Translations under genes and position numbers: made by a program | NCBI GenBank assembly: GCA_001931905.2 | Contig: MSJI02000639.1 | Coordinates: forward strand, 1-43,508 | Direction of reading: 5' to 3' | DNA length: 43,508 bases | From: Cladosporium sp. IMV 00045 | Taxonomy: Eukaryota > Ascomycota > Dothideomycetes > Cladosporiales > Cladosporiaceae | Shown: in pieces, positions 1 through 10,737 of the stretch | Layout of the letters: each line of letters begins with the position of its first letter | Numbering within the stretch: the stretch's first letter is position 1 | Notes under the pieces: generated by a model | Seen by the model: only the letters and a program-made list of their open reading frames with translations | Database searches by the model: none | What the model was told of the DNA's origin: nothing

Positions 1-2231
1 CGGACTAGGGGCGTGTCCGATTTGCCCACGGTAAGCCAGCTGTCGTCTCCGTGATGAGTCAGTCGAACCAGCTCCTGCGCCCATGGTTTCCAGTTCTTGT
101 CCCGCGTTCGGTTCATCAGCTTGGAGAAGTTGATGAACATCGTCGGACAGAACGGTCGACCGGGCCTAGTTTGATTTGTGATCAGCGAAGGTTTCTCAAA
201 GTGGTGAGGAATGTGAAGTTGGTCTAGCTGCATCGACAGCGTTGTGTACGATACCTCTGCCAAAGCAGCCTTCTCAATCTGCAGCAACAGGGGTCTCGAC
301 GCAATTGCGTCGCTCGTAGCTGGAGTCCGGAGTTTCCTTGAGTTGACAATCACCCTGGGTTTGGTACTGTCGATCGCTTTGAGATTTACGATCCACCAGT
401 GGCTCCCTCCAAGGCCAATTGTGATGGCGATGGCCCAGTCTGTTCCCCATTTCTCGGTTGGGACAAATACCTTCCATCGCCAAAGGTCCTCACCAAAGAA
501 AGCGCGCAGATTGTCTTGCTTGCCGAGGTTTGTGACAGGCTGCCATCCAAGAGTTGCTGCTTGAGTATCCACGTGTTCGAGAGCAGCGGCACAAACCATC
601 GAAGCCAATCGCCTGGGAATCTCGGGTGTTGATTCGCTGTTCAGACGCTGCTGGGTATGTCTGGTAGCTGGTGTTGGAGGTGATATTGATATTTGTCCAG
701 TCACGGGCTCAATAGAGAAGCGAATAGGGGTGCGTAGTGAAGGTAGCCTCAAAGTCAATGCGCAGTCATATGGTTCGTGTGTTGACGTGCTCAGTTCTGC
801 AGCAAAATCCGACTTTCCAACGACAAGCCTTTCCAAATCTTCTTTGGTGTGGCGCAGAAAAGACGAGGTGTGCTTCGCGATAGCCTGAAGAAGTATCGAT
901 TCGAGACTGATGCAATGCCAGTCAATGTCCAGCTTTTCACCTTGCACCTCCACGCCACCCTGATGCCACTCGGTGGCGATGATTGGTGTAGACTTTTGCT
1001 TGGAGGGACCTTCTTTGGTTTTCCCGCTGGCAATGCCAAATTCAATCCACGACTTCCGTCCAGGTTTCCCCGTCCAGTAAGAGATGACGAAGATTCTGCG
1101 TATCCTCTCGACACGGATACATTCGAACCATTTGCCTCGGACCAGATCGGCCGTCTGGCTGTGTAGTATGTTGAGTTTGTGCGTCAGAGCCAGGTTGTGC
1201 AGTACATCATAACATCCCCAAAGACCCCTGGCCGCGATGGCTTTGTTGACTTCCATTTCGCAATAGTTCTGGATTTGTTCGCTTATTTGCGTCGGCGCAG
1301 GTGTAAACAGAAATCGCAATTCGATGAAGAAGAATGGGCTTTCCGGGAGTTCATCTGCTATGGCCAGGTCCACCGCAAACTCGCCAGGTACGGTGAATGT
1401 CGCTCTTCCGTCGGCTATTGAATATTCGTTGAAGTGATTGGGAAGTTCTTCGTGCAGCGTCAGTCTCGTTGCGAGCATAACGTTCATGTTTTTCAGCGTC
1501 TGGAGTAGCTCTTTGGCGCTCATCCTAGGAGGTTTGACGTAGCCAAGGTCTGGCAAGGTAGATTTGCCGGAGGCCAGAAGTTCCAGAGCACCCTCAATGT
1601 TGGGGTTTGGCATTTTCGCGTGATTCATGGCGAGCTTCATCTCTCCAATAGCTGCCGTTGCCTGCAAGTGACTTGCATTGGCGCGGCCCAAGTGGGCATT
1701 GACGTCGATAATGCCAGCAAAAGCGTCCGCGTCCTTACTCCAGTCGTTGATGACTAGCGCTTTGATGAAGCGTTCGCGCTGCATTTGGAGAAAGTCCATC
1801 AACTTGCGCTTCTTGGCCAGACTCGCAGCATCCACATCCTGCTCCGTTGCGCCATTAGCCTGCGGCCCTGGTTGTGACACTTTCTGGGCGGCCATTTGGC
1901 TCAACAAGTCGTTGAGATCAACAAAGCACCTCTCGGCGGTGCGGATCATGAGCTTTCCCAAAGACTTGTTCTCCGAGCCTTCACGCCATGACTGATCCAG
2001 TGGTGGAGGCGGCCCAGAAGGGCCATTGTTCGAGATCGTCCCATTGTGGTTGGTTTCTTGCGATGGTCCATTATGCAGCACTCCGTTCACTGCCGATCCG
2101 TTTGACTGTGGAGGTTGTTCCGTCGCGACGTTTTGGGGCGCGCCGGTGTCTGATACATGGCTGCGATCCTTATTCAAGCCTTGCGACCCTGCTGCACTGT
2201 TTTGATCTTCCATCATTAGCCTGCCGGGCAT
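1..2231 (-). CDS. MED14: Mediator complex subunit 14 (Med14/Rgr1), 3' end beyond window
   Basis: Med14 is the central scaffold of the Mediator co-activator. It links head, middle and tail modules between activators and RNA polymerase II in the nucleus. On the minus strand the frame is open without introns from the ATG at 2231 to the left edge, about 743 codons; the full fungal protein is usually around 1000 residues or more, so the C-terminus is missing. Recognition rests on the N-terminal Med14 block (LGKLMIRTAERCFVDLNDLL, about residues 85-105) and the stretch around ADAFAGIIDVNAHLGRA that follows. I chose 2231 (MPGRLMMEDQ) because fungal orthologues, as I recall them, start with a similar MPG...M motif. 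In-frame ATGs at 2216 and 2213 are alternatives, and an in-frame TAA lies about 100 bases upstream of 2231. It is divergent from Atg22. Confidence 0.88.
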   Translation of the reverse strand, partial: MPGRLMMEDQNSAAGSQGLNKDRSHVSDTGAPQNVATEQPPQSNGSAVNGVLHNGPSQETNHNGTISNNGPSGPPPPLDQSWREGSENKSLGKLMIRTAERCFVDLNDLLSQMAAQKVSQPGPQANGATEQDVDAASLAKKRKLMDFLQMQRERFIKALVINDWSKDADAFAGIIDVNAHLGRANASHLQATAAIGEMKLAMNHAKMPNPNIEGALELLASGKSTLPDLGYVKPPRMSAKELLQTLKNMNVMLATRLTLHEELPNHFNEYSIADGRATFTVPGEFAVDLAIADELPESPFFFIELRFLFTPAPTQISEQIQNYCEMEVNKAIAARGLWGCYDVLHNLALTHKLNILHSQTADLVRGKWFECIRVERIRRIFVISYWTGKPGRKSWIEFGIASGKTKEGPSKQKSTPIIATEWHQGGVEVQGEKLDIDWHCISLESILLQAIAKHTSSFLRHTKEDLERLVVGKSDFAAELSTSTHEPYDCALTLRLPSLRTPIRFSIEPVTGQISISPPTPATRHTQQRLNSESTPEIPRRLASMVCAAALEHVDTQAATLGWQPVTNLGKQDNLRAFFGEDLWRWKVFVPTEKWGTDWAIAITIGLGGSHWWIVNLKAIDSTKPRVIVNSRKLRTPATSDAIASRPLLLQIEKAALAEVSYTTLSMQLDQLHIPHHFEKPSLITNQTRPGRPFCPTMFINFSKLMNRTRDKNWKPWAQELVRLTHHGDDSWLTVGKSDTPLV

Positions 2232-3484
2232 TTCTGCACCATGCCCGGCGCGCTCTCCTCCCACCTGCGTCCCGCCTGCCGCCGTTCCTTCGGCGACGCT
2301 GCCCAGCACAGGCACGCTGGTCGACTGTATGTTGGATTAGAGACCAGTGCTCATTTCCAGTTTGCCAAAGAATCCAGGATCGCGGCGAGATTGAGACAAT
2401 TGTACAGTGACGCTCCAGCTGATTGAGAGTGTCGGTCTGAGTCGCCGGTTATGAGTGCATTCAGCGCAGTGCACGGCAAAGCAAAGCACTGCCGCCGGGC
2501 TCGTGATGTGATGTGCTGCGCCGCGGTCGGAGAGTCGCGATGCGCTGCAGGCGAGTGAGATTTTGTCGCGGATGTTGGAGTTGTAGGCTGAGACGAGGAA
2601 GAATGGCAGTGATTCGGAGGATGACTGCAAATGTATGTGTATGTTGTGGAGGGTGTGTGGTGGTGATTGCGCGCGTGGATGCAACGCTGAGTTGGCTGGA
2701 AGAGCGTAGGCTCAGCAGTAGTGAGAGCGCAGTCGTGGTGGAGAGGAAGAATGCATCACCGCGACCAACAAGCTTCGGCAGCGCGGATAAAGGCGACGAA
2801 GGGAAGGAAGGGCAAGGGCAAGCCACCCGCTTGCTCTCCCACACGCCTTCATCCACTCCTTCGCCTTGGGTATCTCATGACAAGATGCTCGCCGCTCCTC
2901 AACAAACAATACTGCTTTCTTGGTGGGATCACGTGAACTGTCTGTCGCATGCAGAGAACCTGTCTCTCTGCATTCACATCCGCGAAAGCTGCGTTCACTT
3001 AAACCTACAGCAACACATACATACGCGATCGACGCGACCCGAGATCCGGTCGATTAGCTTGGGCAGAGATCGTTACAGTAGGTAGTGTTTCTATTTCTCC
3101 TAACGTGCAGCACTGCAGCGTGAACCCGTCATCTCCCTCACTCTCTGCACGGGTCCTTGCAGCGTGATGGCAACACTTTGTCCAACTAAGTCACGAGGCG
3201 AGAGAGGGCCAGCACGAGCCCTTCCTAGCCCATTCGTACTATCGTGGATGTACATAGCGGTGAATCAAACAATGCCCATACTATTATTATGGCCTGCTAT
3301 CTCCCTTATCTGCAACGGTGGCGCAACCTACCTGACTTCACCTCCTGACCGTCAATCATTCTATTATGCCAGCAGTCATCTCCTATTCTGCAATTGCTAT
3401 CTTTCTCTGAGTCCGTCGCTGAATCGCAATGCTGTTGTCGCTCCCATAATAAGCCTCCCTCATCCCAGGGTCCTCGGCAAGTCG
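2232..3484. promoter_or_regulatory. Divergent intergenic region between Med14 and Atg22
   Basis: This 1.25 kb region holds the promoters of Med14 (leftward) and Atg22 (rightward). It contains a GT-rich stretch near 2633-2668 and a perfect palindrome TCACGTGA at 2929-2936, an E-box of the type bound by bHLH factors. The Atg22 reading frame stays open upstream to an ATG at 3164, but that extension does not look like family sequence. Frames near 2461-3085 on both strands have no family resemblance. No other gene is seen. Confidence 0.5.
2929..2936. promoter_or_regulatory. TCACGTGA palindromic E-box
   Basis: A perfect 8-bp palindrome with a CACGTG core in the Med14/Atg22 divergent promoter, about 550 bases before the Atg22 start and 700 before the Med14 start. 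CACGTG is the known core site of fungal bHLH factors such as Cbf1 and SREBP types. Function here is inferred only from sequence and place. Confidence 0.35.
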
Positions 3485-5643
3485 ATGGAGCCGCCCACTC
3501 CCACGCCCAAACATCACCTCCATCTCCAGCCACCCTTCTCGCTCCGCCAACAATCCTCTTTCGCACAATTCTCCTCCCGCAGCAACGAAGCTGATGACGA
3601 ACGCTCCGAAGCCTGCTCAACCATAACATCCATGGGTCCCGGCAGCGCCGACGACGATGGTTCCGAGGAGCGGCGGAGCCCCGCCGCCTACGAAGGCGAG
3701 GACACGCGCCCAACATCACGAAAGGAACTGCTAGGCTTCTACGCATACTCTTTCGCCGCCGAGGTCTTCGTCGTGTGCGGCCTCGGCGCTTTCATCCCCA
3801 TCACGCTGGAGGATCTGGCGCGGGCGTCGCCCAGCGCCGTCCTGGCCAGCGATCCCACCAGGTCGTGTAAAGCGAAAGTCGGCATTCCGGAAATCGTGGC
3901 GTCGACGAGTCTCGCGCGCGCGCACGAAAGTCATGGCGGGAAACACGCCAACAACCAGTGCGTTTTCCATTTCCTCGGCGTCGAGATCAACACGGCCAGT
4001 TTCGCCATGTACACTTTCAGCGTCAGCGTGCTGCTTCAAGCTTTGGTTGTCGTGACCATGTCAGGCGCAGCGGATCATGGCAGGTTTCGAAAGATGTTAC
4101 TGCTCTTTTTCGCTGTCGTTGGTGCTGTTGCCACCATGCTATTCTTGCCTGTTAAACCGACTGCTTATCTGCTTGGGAGCTTGTGGGCGATAATTGGAAA
4201 TGTCTGCTTTGGTGCCAGTTTTGTTCTTCTCAACTCGTTTTTGCCACTTCTTGTCAGATTTCATCCGGAGGTCTTGAGAGGTCGACATGATAGGGGGGCA
4301 AACCGGCGGAATGGCACTGAGGTAAGTGAGCTTGACCACGTTTGTGAGCGTTCGTTATCAGAGAGCCTTTGCGTTTTGAAACCGGACTTGTCTAAACACA
4401 ATGAATCGTTACAACATGGACATAATACCTGGCGTCGAAACCTTATTTGTATTAATCAATTGTATACCACTTCGCTGACAAAACTTAGCCTACCAATAAC
4501 GACCATGATGAACAAACCGAGCAACATGGAAGCGAAGCACCCGACTCGGAAACTCCTCTCCTCCCTCGCGCGGAACAAATAGGGCCATACCCCCCATCAG
4601 CGGCGACCCCAGTAGCCAACATGCAACTTTCCACCAAAATCTCCTCATACGGCATCGGCATCGGCTACTCAGCAGCGGTCATCGTGCAAATGCTCTCAAT
4701 CATCATCCTCAAATCAACCGGCGCGAACCTCCTCTCTCTCCGCCTCGTCCTCTTCGTCATCGGCCTTTGGTGGCTCTGCTTCACGATCCCAGCAGCATTC
4801 TGGCTCCGCCCCCGCCCCGGCCCACCCCTCTCCTACGGCAAAACAGGCTCCAAACAAACCTGGCTCGGCTACATAGCCTACTCCTGGTCCAACCTGTACA
4901 AAACAATCCTCCGCGCCCGCCGCCTCCGCGACGTCCTCCTCTTCCTCGCCGCGTGGTTCATGATCTCCGACGCCGTCGCCACCGTCTCCGGCACCGCCAT
5001 CCTCTTCGCCAAAACCACGCTCGGGATGGAATCCGCCGCGCTCGCCCTCATCAATGTCATCGTTACCCTCTCCGGCATCGCCGGCGCTTTCACCTGGAGC
5101 AAAGTCAGCCGCATGATGCGCCTGACGCCCTCCCAGACCATTCTGGCCTGCATCTGCCTCTTCGAGCTGATCCCGCTGTACGGCCTGCTGGGCTACGTGC
5201 CGGCGATTCAGCGCCTGGGCTCGTTTGGCCTGCAGCAGCAGTGGGAGATGTACCCCGTTGGCGCGGTTTACGGTCTCGTGTTGGGCGGTTTGGGAGCTTA
5301 TTGCCGCGCGCTGTATGGTGAATTGATACCGCCGGGGAGCGAGGCAGCTTTTTATGCGCTTTATGCTATTACGGATAAAGGGAGTTCGGTTTTTGGGCCG
5401 GCGATTGTGGGCCTCATCACGGATGCTACGGGGGATATTCGGCCTGCGTTCTGGTTTTTGGCGGTGCTCATTGGACTGCCGATTCCGTTGATGTTTCTTG
5501 TGAATGTCGAGAGGGGGAAGAGGGAGGGTGCTGCATTGGCGAGGGAGACGGTGGGGTTGGGTGATGATGAGTTCGGAGGTGGGAATGGGAATGGGGATTT
5601 GTCGCAGCAACGGCAGCAGGGTGATGCTGGGAGACGGGAATGA
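3485..5643 (+). CDS. ATG22: Atg22-family vacuolar amino-acid effluxer
   Basis: Atg22 proteins are MFS-like membrane proteins of the vacuole that export amino acids released by autophagy. Model: exons 3485-4321 and 4489-5643, giving 663 residues. The 167-bp intron has a GTAAGT donor, a GCTGAC branch site and a TTAG acceptor, and joins in phase 0. After a charged, probably cytosolic N-terminus comes the family signature [20 protein letters not shown] at about residues 80-100, then many hydrophobic helices, for example around [19 protein letters not shown] and [19 protein letters not shown], and a hydrophilic Gly/Asn/Gln-rich tail. A long polar loop spans the intron. The start MEPPTP is preferred; ATGs at 3164 (in frame, unconvincing extension) and 3633 are alternatives. 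The second exon is very GC-rich at third positions, the first less so. The family is clear; transport substrates are inferred from yeast Atg22. Confidence 0.88.
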
Positions 5644-5916
5644 TAATGAGTGGACTGATGTGATGATGCGTGCTATGCCATCCTCCTGTCATGTACATAA
5701 CAAAAAAGAGAGAAAAAACCAATGCAGCACCTACCACTTTACGAATCGCCAATATTCGAGAATGCCTCCCCCCGGCGACTGCACAGCTCAAACCATCAAC
5801 TTCAAGACAGCCAAAGTGACATCTCACCAGCAAGAGAGAAAATGCCAGCCTTCAGTGGGAGAATGGACGTACTGTGCGATAACTACACGTACAGCAGGAC
5901 GATTCCAACCCGCGGA

Positions 5917-5944
5917 CATCATCATCGTCATCGTCATCATCATC
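5917..5944. repeat. ATC/GTC trinucleotide microsatellite
   Basis: About nine consecutive triplets alternate between CAT/ATC and CGT/GTC units. It is non-coding and lies downstream of Atg22. Confidence 0.85.
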
Positions 5945-6718
5945 TGTACAAACCCCGAACGACCGAACGAATGCGCGCGATCGCTCCCTTTTCTTTTCAG
6001 GCCTGTAGTTTTATTTTGGTGGATTTCTAAGCATCAACGCCAGGGTGAATTATTTCCAACGCTGCTCGCGTCGCGGTGGAGACGGACAAGTTTGGTCGGA
6101 CGGTGATCTGCACGAGCTAATGGCGTGGCAGGAGAGAGGAAGTGAGACATTTAGTCTGTTAGCTCAGGTACCCGGAAGTAGGGAGAGGCACAAGCCGGAG
6201 AAGGGTCGAGACAAAGCGCAGGAAGACGTTAACGTTGAGAGACAAGGCTGTGTGCACAGTTCCCTTGAAAGGATTAGAAAGATGACACTTGTCGACTTGT
6301 ATGCTTCTTGTAGCAACGTATGTTGTACTTGCACGAGGGATTCGGACCATTGGCATGAAGGAAGCGCCGATGGGATACCCATCACGTCGACATCATCATG
6401 GTGTAGATAGGGCTTTCTGAGCCGGCAGAACAGTAGCCGATTTAAGCGCCACCTCCATGTAGTGAAATGTTAACGAATCACCAAAAACAACGGTACGGGG
6501 CAAAGAGGTCCGGTCTCCTTATAGCAGGAGAGCATTATTGGGACAAATCCGCGTCAGGAACGGATGGGTTTAGTAAGTATCAGGAGTAGAGGGCATGCAG
6601 GGAGAGGAGGGAGGAGTGTTCACTTGTTAGCACTAGGAGTTTCGAACAGCTTGCATTCACTGGACCCTGGGAGGGAAGGAGCGACACAGCTGGCCGATTA
6701 ACAACCAACTGATCACCG

Positions 6719-6790
6719 ACTCTTTCTTTGATCGTCTCTTCCCAACTTCTCTCACCACCTCTCTCTCTTTCTCCTCTACCCACCTCTTCT
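6719..6790 (+). promoter_or_regulatory. CT-rich tract upstream of PDI
   Basis: A nearly pure pyrimidine stretch of about 70 bases, ending about 90 bases before the PDI start codon. Such tracts are typical of highly expressed genes in filamentous fungi and often lie just upstream of transcription start sites. The role here is inferred. Confidence 0.45.
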
Positions 6791-6879
6791 ATTGCGAGAA
6801 GTCGATCTTCTTGCTATTATATCACTTCTCACACCCAAGGAGAAGCTCAAGGCAGGCCCCTCACAGCAGCAATTACAAA

Positions 6880-8565
6880 ATGAGATATTCATTTGGTCTC
6901 GCCGCCCTCGCGGCCCTGGCCACTGCCAGCGATGTCCACGAGCTCACTAAGGACACCTTTGACGGTTTCGTCAAGGACAACGACCTCGTTCTTGCTGAGT
7001 GTAAGCTCTTCACCGTCGCATCATCATCCTCATTGATAGCCATGCTGACCCTCCCACCACAGTCTTCGCGCCCTGGTGCGGTCACTGCAAGGCCCTCGCG
7101 CCCGAGTACGAGGAGGCCGCCACCTCCCTCAAGGACAAGGACATCGCCCTCGCCAAGGTCGACTGCACCGAGCAGCAAGAGCTGTGCCAGAGCTACGGCG
7201 TGGAGGGATACCCGACTCTCAAGGTCTTCCGTGGCACCGAGAACGTCCAACCCTACCAGGGCCCGCGCAAGGCCGCTTCCATCATCTCCTACATGACCAA
7301 GCAGTCCCTCCCTCCCGTCTCCGTTCTCGAGAGCGGCGACTCCCTTGAGGAGTTCAAGACCGCCGACAAGGTCGTCCTCGTCGGTTACTTCGCCGCCGAT
7401 GACAAGTCCAGCAACGCTACCTACACCTCTGTCGCTGAGGAGCTCAGGGACTCTTTCCTTTTCGGCGCTACTTCTGACGAGACTCTGGCCAAGGCTGAGG
7501 GCGTCAAGCAGCCTGCCATTGTTCTTTACAAGCAGTTCGATGAGGGCAAGAACACTTTCGAGGATGGCTTCACCACCGAGGCCATCTCCGAGTTCGCCAA
7601 GACCGCTTCCACCCCCCTGATCGGTGAGGTCGGCCCCGAGACCTACGCTGGCTACATGGCGGTAAGTAAAGCAGTCTTGAGGGAAGCTAAGTGAACACAT
7701 CGCTAATCGTTACAATCAGTCTGGCCTCCCCCTCGCTTACATCTTCGCCGAGACCCCTGAGGAGCGTGAGTCTCTCGCCAAGGACCTCAAGCCCGTTGCT
7801 GAGAAGCACCGCGGCAAGGTCAACTTCGCTACCATCGACGCCGCCGCCTTCGGTCAGCACGGTGGCAACCTCAACCTCGAGGTTGGCACTTGGCCCGCTT
7901 TCGCCATCCAGGACATCCAGAAGAACCAGAAGTTCCCCTTCGGCAAGCAGGGTTCCATCAAGGATTTCACCGAGAAGGCCATTGGCTCTTTCGTGGAGGA
8001 GTACGTCGAGGGCAAGATCGAGCCCAGCATCAAGAGCGAGCCCATCCCCGAGAAGCAGGAGGGTCCCACCACCGTCATCGTCGCCAAGAGCTACCAGGCT
8101 GAGGTCATCGACAACGACAAAGACGTCCTCCTCGAGTTCTACGCCCCGTGGTGCGGTCACTGCAAGGCTCTCGCCCCCAAGTACGACGAGCTCGCCGCCA
8201 AGTACGCCGCTTTCTCCGAAAAGGTGACCATCGCCAAGATCGACGCCACCGCCAACGACGTCCCCGATGACATCTCCGGCTTCCCCACCATCAAGCTCTT
8301 CAAGGCCGGCTCCAAGGACGAGCCCGTGGAGTACAACGGTGCCCGCACCGTCGAGGCTCTGGCCGACTTCGTCCGCGACAACGGCAGCCACAAGGTCGCT
8401 GCTGCTGAAGACGCCAGCGCCGAGGGTGTTGAGACCGACGGCATGCCCAAGCAGGCCGCCGCCGCTTCCGAGGGCGTCAAGGAGAAGGTCAAGGAGGCCG
8501 CCGAGAAGGTCAAAGAGGCCGTCATCGACGAGGATGAGCCCACCGACACCCACGATGAGCTTTAG
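6880..8565 (+). CDS. PDI1: Protein disulfide isomerase, ER lumen, HDEL
   Basis: PDI forms and rearranges disulfide bonds in secretory proteins in the ER lumen. Exons are 6880-7000, 7063-7661 and 7720-8565 (introns of 62 and 58 bp), giving 521 residues, normal for fungal PDI. A signal peptide (residues 1 to about 17) precedes thioredoxin domain a, with the active site CGHC at 46-49 inside APWCGHCK. Two redox-inactive b domains follow, then domain a' with CGHC at 385-388. An acidic, Lys/Ala/Glu-rich helical tail ends in the retention signal HDEL. Intron 1 splits the codon just before FFAPWCGHC and leaves the motif intact. All hallmark residues are present. A strong codon bias towards C-ending codons agrees with high expression. 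Confidence 0.97.
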
Positions 8566-9007
8566 ATGAGATGACATCGTGTTATGTGGTGTTGTTCTCT
8601 CTTGCTACTAGTTTGGAAGTTTTCAAGTTACATTTTTTTATGACCTATTTATTCATGTCATGTCAGAAGAAGAAAGAAAATTGGAGTTGGAAGCTCTCTC
8701 TCTCCCCCCTCCCTAAGGTTGCGGTTCTTGCACTTATCATGAACGCTTCTTGCTTCATTTAAACTAGCGAGATGATTCTGCGATGGGATTGGAGCTTTGG
8801 ATTCCTTTTTGGCGCTTTAGGGTAGCTGAAAAACAAATGATTGATGTTGGAATAGACGTGATTGTATTTTCATTTCTCTGATTCCCTAAACGTTCCTTGC
8901 ATTTGGCGGGTCGGAGTATGTTGACATCGCTGCCATCGAACGTCCATGCCCGGGCAACAATGCAGCGGTCTGACCACCCACCTCCCACCATCCACCCACA
9001 CACACCA
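8566..9007. other. Convergent 3' region between PDI and acyl-CoA dehydrogenase
   Basis: These 440 bases hold both 3' untranslated regions. A short CT run lies near 8694-8712. The left half is AT-rich, as expected of a 3' UTR. No gene is seen. Confidence 0.5.
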
Positions 9008-10312
9008 TCACAACTTCCAACCCCTCCCCCTCGCCGCCCCCACCTCCCTCCTCACCGCCAAATCGGCAATAATCTCCTCACTCCCCCCGCCCACAACCAT
9101 CATCCTGAGATCCCGCGAAATTTGCTCCACCACATTCCCCCTCTGATACCCCCTCGCGCCCAGGACCTGCTGCGCCTCCCGGCACGCCTCCTCCAGCATG
9201 CGTCCGCCCTGGACTTTCGCCAGCGCGATGCGACCGGCCACGTCCGCCTCCTCCCAGCCGCCCTTGCCGGTTTTGTGGGATTCGTCGACGGCGTAGGCGA
9301 TGGATTCGAGGAAGGCATAGTGGGCTTCTACTTGTCTGGCGAGCGTGGCGAATTTGGACGAGATGATCTGGTTCGATAGCAGTGGTTTGCCAAACGTCTC
9401 GCGCGCGCTGGCGTACGCCAGAGCCGTGGAGAGGCAGGTTCGCGACTTGCGATTACAGCCCGCGGCCATGATGAAGCGCTCGCGGTTGAAATTCGCCATG
9501 ATGATTTTGAAGCCTGCGCCTTCGGGCCCGATGCGGTTGGCTATGGGGACGGGGACGTTGTCCAAATCGACGAGGGAGGCGCCGCCGGCGTGCTGCCCGC
9601 TGTTGAATATGCGGGTTACTGTCACGCCGGGGGAGGAGAGGGGGATGAGCAGCACCGAGAGGCCGGCGGCGCCGGGGCCGGAGGTGCGTACCGCCGTCGT
9701 CATGTGGGTTGCCCAGGGGGCGCCGGTGATCCATTTCTTGGAGCCGGTGACGAGGTAGTGCGCTCCGTCTTGGGAGGGGACGGCGACGGTGCGGATGTTG
9801 GCGACGTCGGAGCCGCCGGAGGGCTCGGTGACGCCGAGGCAGAAACTGGTCGTGAAGTCGAAGAGGCCGGGGAGATAGGTTTGTTTTTGCCATTCCGTCC
9901 CGTGGTGGATGAGGGGTGGGGCGCCGATGATGGAGGCGCCGCCTAGGCAGGACGTCACGCCGCCTTCGATGCGGGAGGTTTCGTCGGTGGAGACGAGGAG
10001 GTGGAAGGCGTCGAGGTCTGAGAGGGGGATGGAGGCCGGGTTGGGGATGGATTGAGGTCGGTATTTGGATGGGACGTCGGTGAAGGGGAAGCCGGAATTG
10101 ACCCATCTTAGGCGCTCGGGGAGGGGTGCTTCGCCTTTCGCTTCCCAGTCGAGGGAATGGGGTAGGATGTCTGTGTCGATGTAGGCTCGTAGAGCGTTTC
10201 GGAGTTTCCTGTGTGATTCGTTGTAGTATGGCGAAGCGATGCCGTGGGACCAGGCTGGTTCGGCCCATGGGGCTAGGTCTCCGAAGGGGGGAGTTGGTTT
10301 TGATGATTCCAT
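9008..10312 (-). CDS. Acyl-CoA dehydrogenase family flavoprotein
   Basis: Acyl-CoA dehydrogenases use FAD to introduce an alpha-beta double bond into acyl-CoA. This intronless gene encodes 434 residues with all three family domains. The flavin-binding TEPSGGSDVA lies at about 162-171, the VTGSKKWITGA block at 188-198, and the C-terminal helical domain holds GARGYQRG at 385-392. The usual MCAD-type catalytic glutamate site reads GGGS (408-411) instead of YEGTS. A glutamate does stand in NRERF (Glu278), where isovaleryl- and long-chain-type enzymes place the base. There is no clear mitochondrial presequence, and the C-terminus WKL is not a canonical PTS1, so location is uncertain. Substrate cannot be read from sequence; it resembles fungal enzymes annotated as AidB/IBR3-like or long-chain acyl-CoA dehydrogenases. 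Confidence 0.9.
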   Translation of the reverse strand: MESSKPTPPFGDLAPWAEPAWSHGIASPYYNESHRKLRNALRAYIDTDILPHSLDWEAKGEAPLPERLRWVNSGFPFTDVPSKYRPQSIPNPASIPLSDLDAFHLLVSTDETSRIEGGVTSCLGGASIIGAPPLIHHGTEWQKQTYLPGLFDFTTSFCLGVTEPSGGSDVANIRTVAVPSQDGAHYLVTGSKKWITGAPWATHMTTAVRTSGPGAAGLSVLLIPLSSPGVTVTRIFNSGQHAGGASLVDLDNVPVPIANRIGPEGAGFKIIMANFNRERFIMAAGCNRKSRTCLSTALAYASARETFGKPLLSNQIISSKFATLARQVEAHYAFLESIAYAVDESHKTGKGGWEEADVAGRIALAKVQGGRMLEEACREAQQVLGARGYQRGNVVEQISRDLRMMVVGGGSEEIIADLAVRREVGAARGRGWKL

Positions 10313-10737
10313 TGTTTTTTAGTATTACCAATTTGATCTGTGATTACAATAAAAGGTGCGCTTACTTTTTGTCAAGATTATGTTTCGACATGCCGTCTAT
10401 GCATCAAGATGTAGTTGCCGCGAAGAGGGGGACAAGACGTCCAGAAGCCTGAAGTGCCTCGGCTCGCGTTAGACCGCGCCAAATGAATTGACAGGTACAC
10501 GTACTCACCACCTACCAGGTAGTATTAACGCAACTTATTATTGTACATACCCGCGTGGAGCTCACACTTCCAGTGTCGTCGGATAGTGGTCATTTCTGCA
10601 AACGCAACTGAAATTGCAACACTGACGGAACGATTTCCATTTCGAATTGACTTGTTATACTCCTTCCGACTGACTGAGACGACATGCCACTTCAATCCTT
10701 AATTACTTGACCTCCTTGTTTCCAATACGAGTCAAGA
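10313..10737. other. Intergenic region upstream of the acyl-CoA dehydrogenase
   Basis: These 425 bases lie between two minus-strand genes: the promoter of the acyl-CoA dehydrogenase and the 3' end of the unknown gene at 10738-11367. No further signal is recognised. Confidence 0.45.

Larger units (their letters stand above)
5644..6879. other. Intergenic region between Atg22 and PDI
   Basis: This 1.24 kb stretch holds the Atg22 3' end and the PDI promoter. It contains a CATC/GTC triplet repeat at 5917-5944 and a long pyrimidine-rich tract just before the PDI start. Several frames are open here (for example 5504-6106 and 6045-6410) but none resembles a protein family. No gene is called. Confidence 0.5.

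Noticed and set aside
3164..3484. N-terminal extension of Atg22 from ATG 3164
   Set aside because: The extra 107 residues are unlike the family, rich in unusual composition, and read through a likely 5' UTR. MEPPTP at 3485 is more likely.
5504..6106. 200-residue plus-strand frame overlapping the Atg22 end
   Set aside because: It overlaps the Atg22 coding tail in another frame and runs through a microsatellite.
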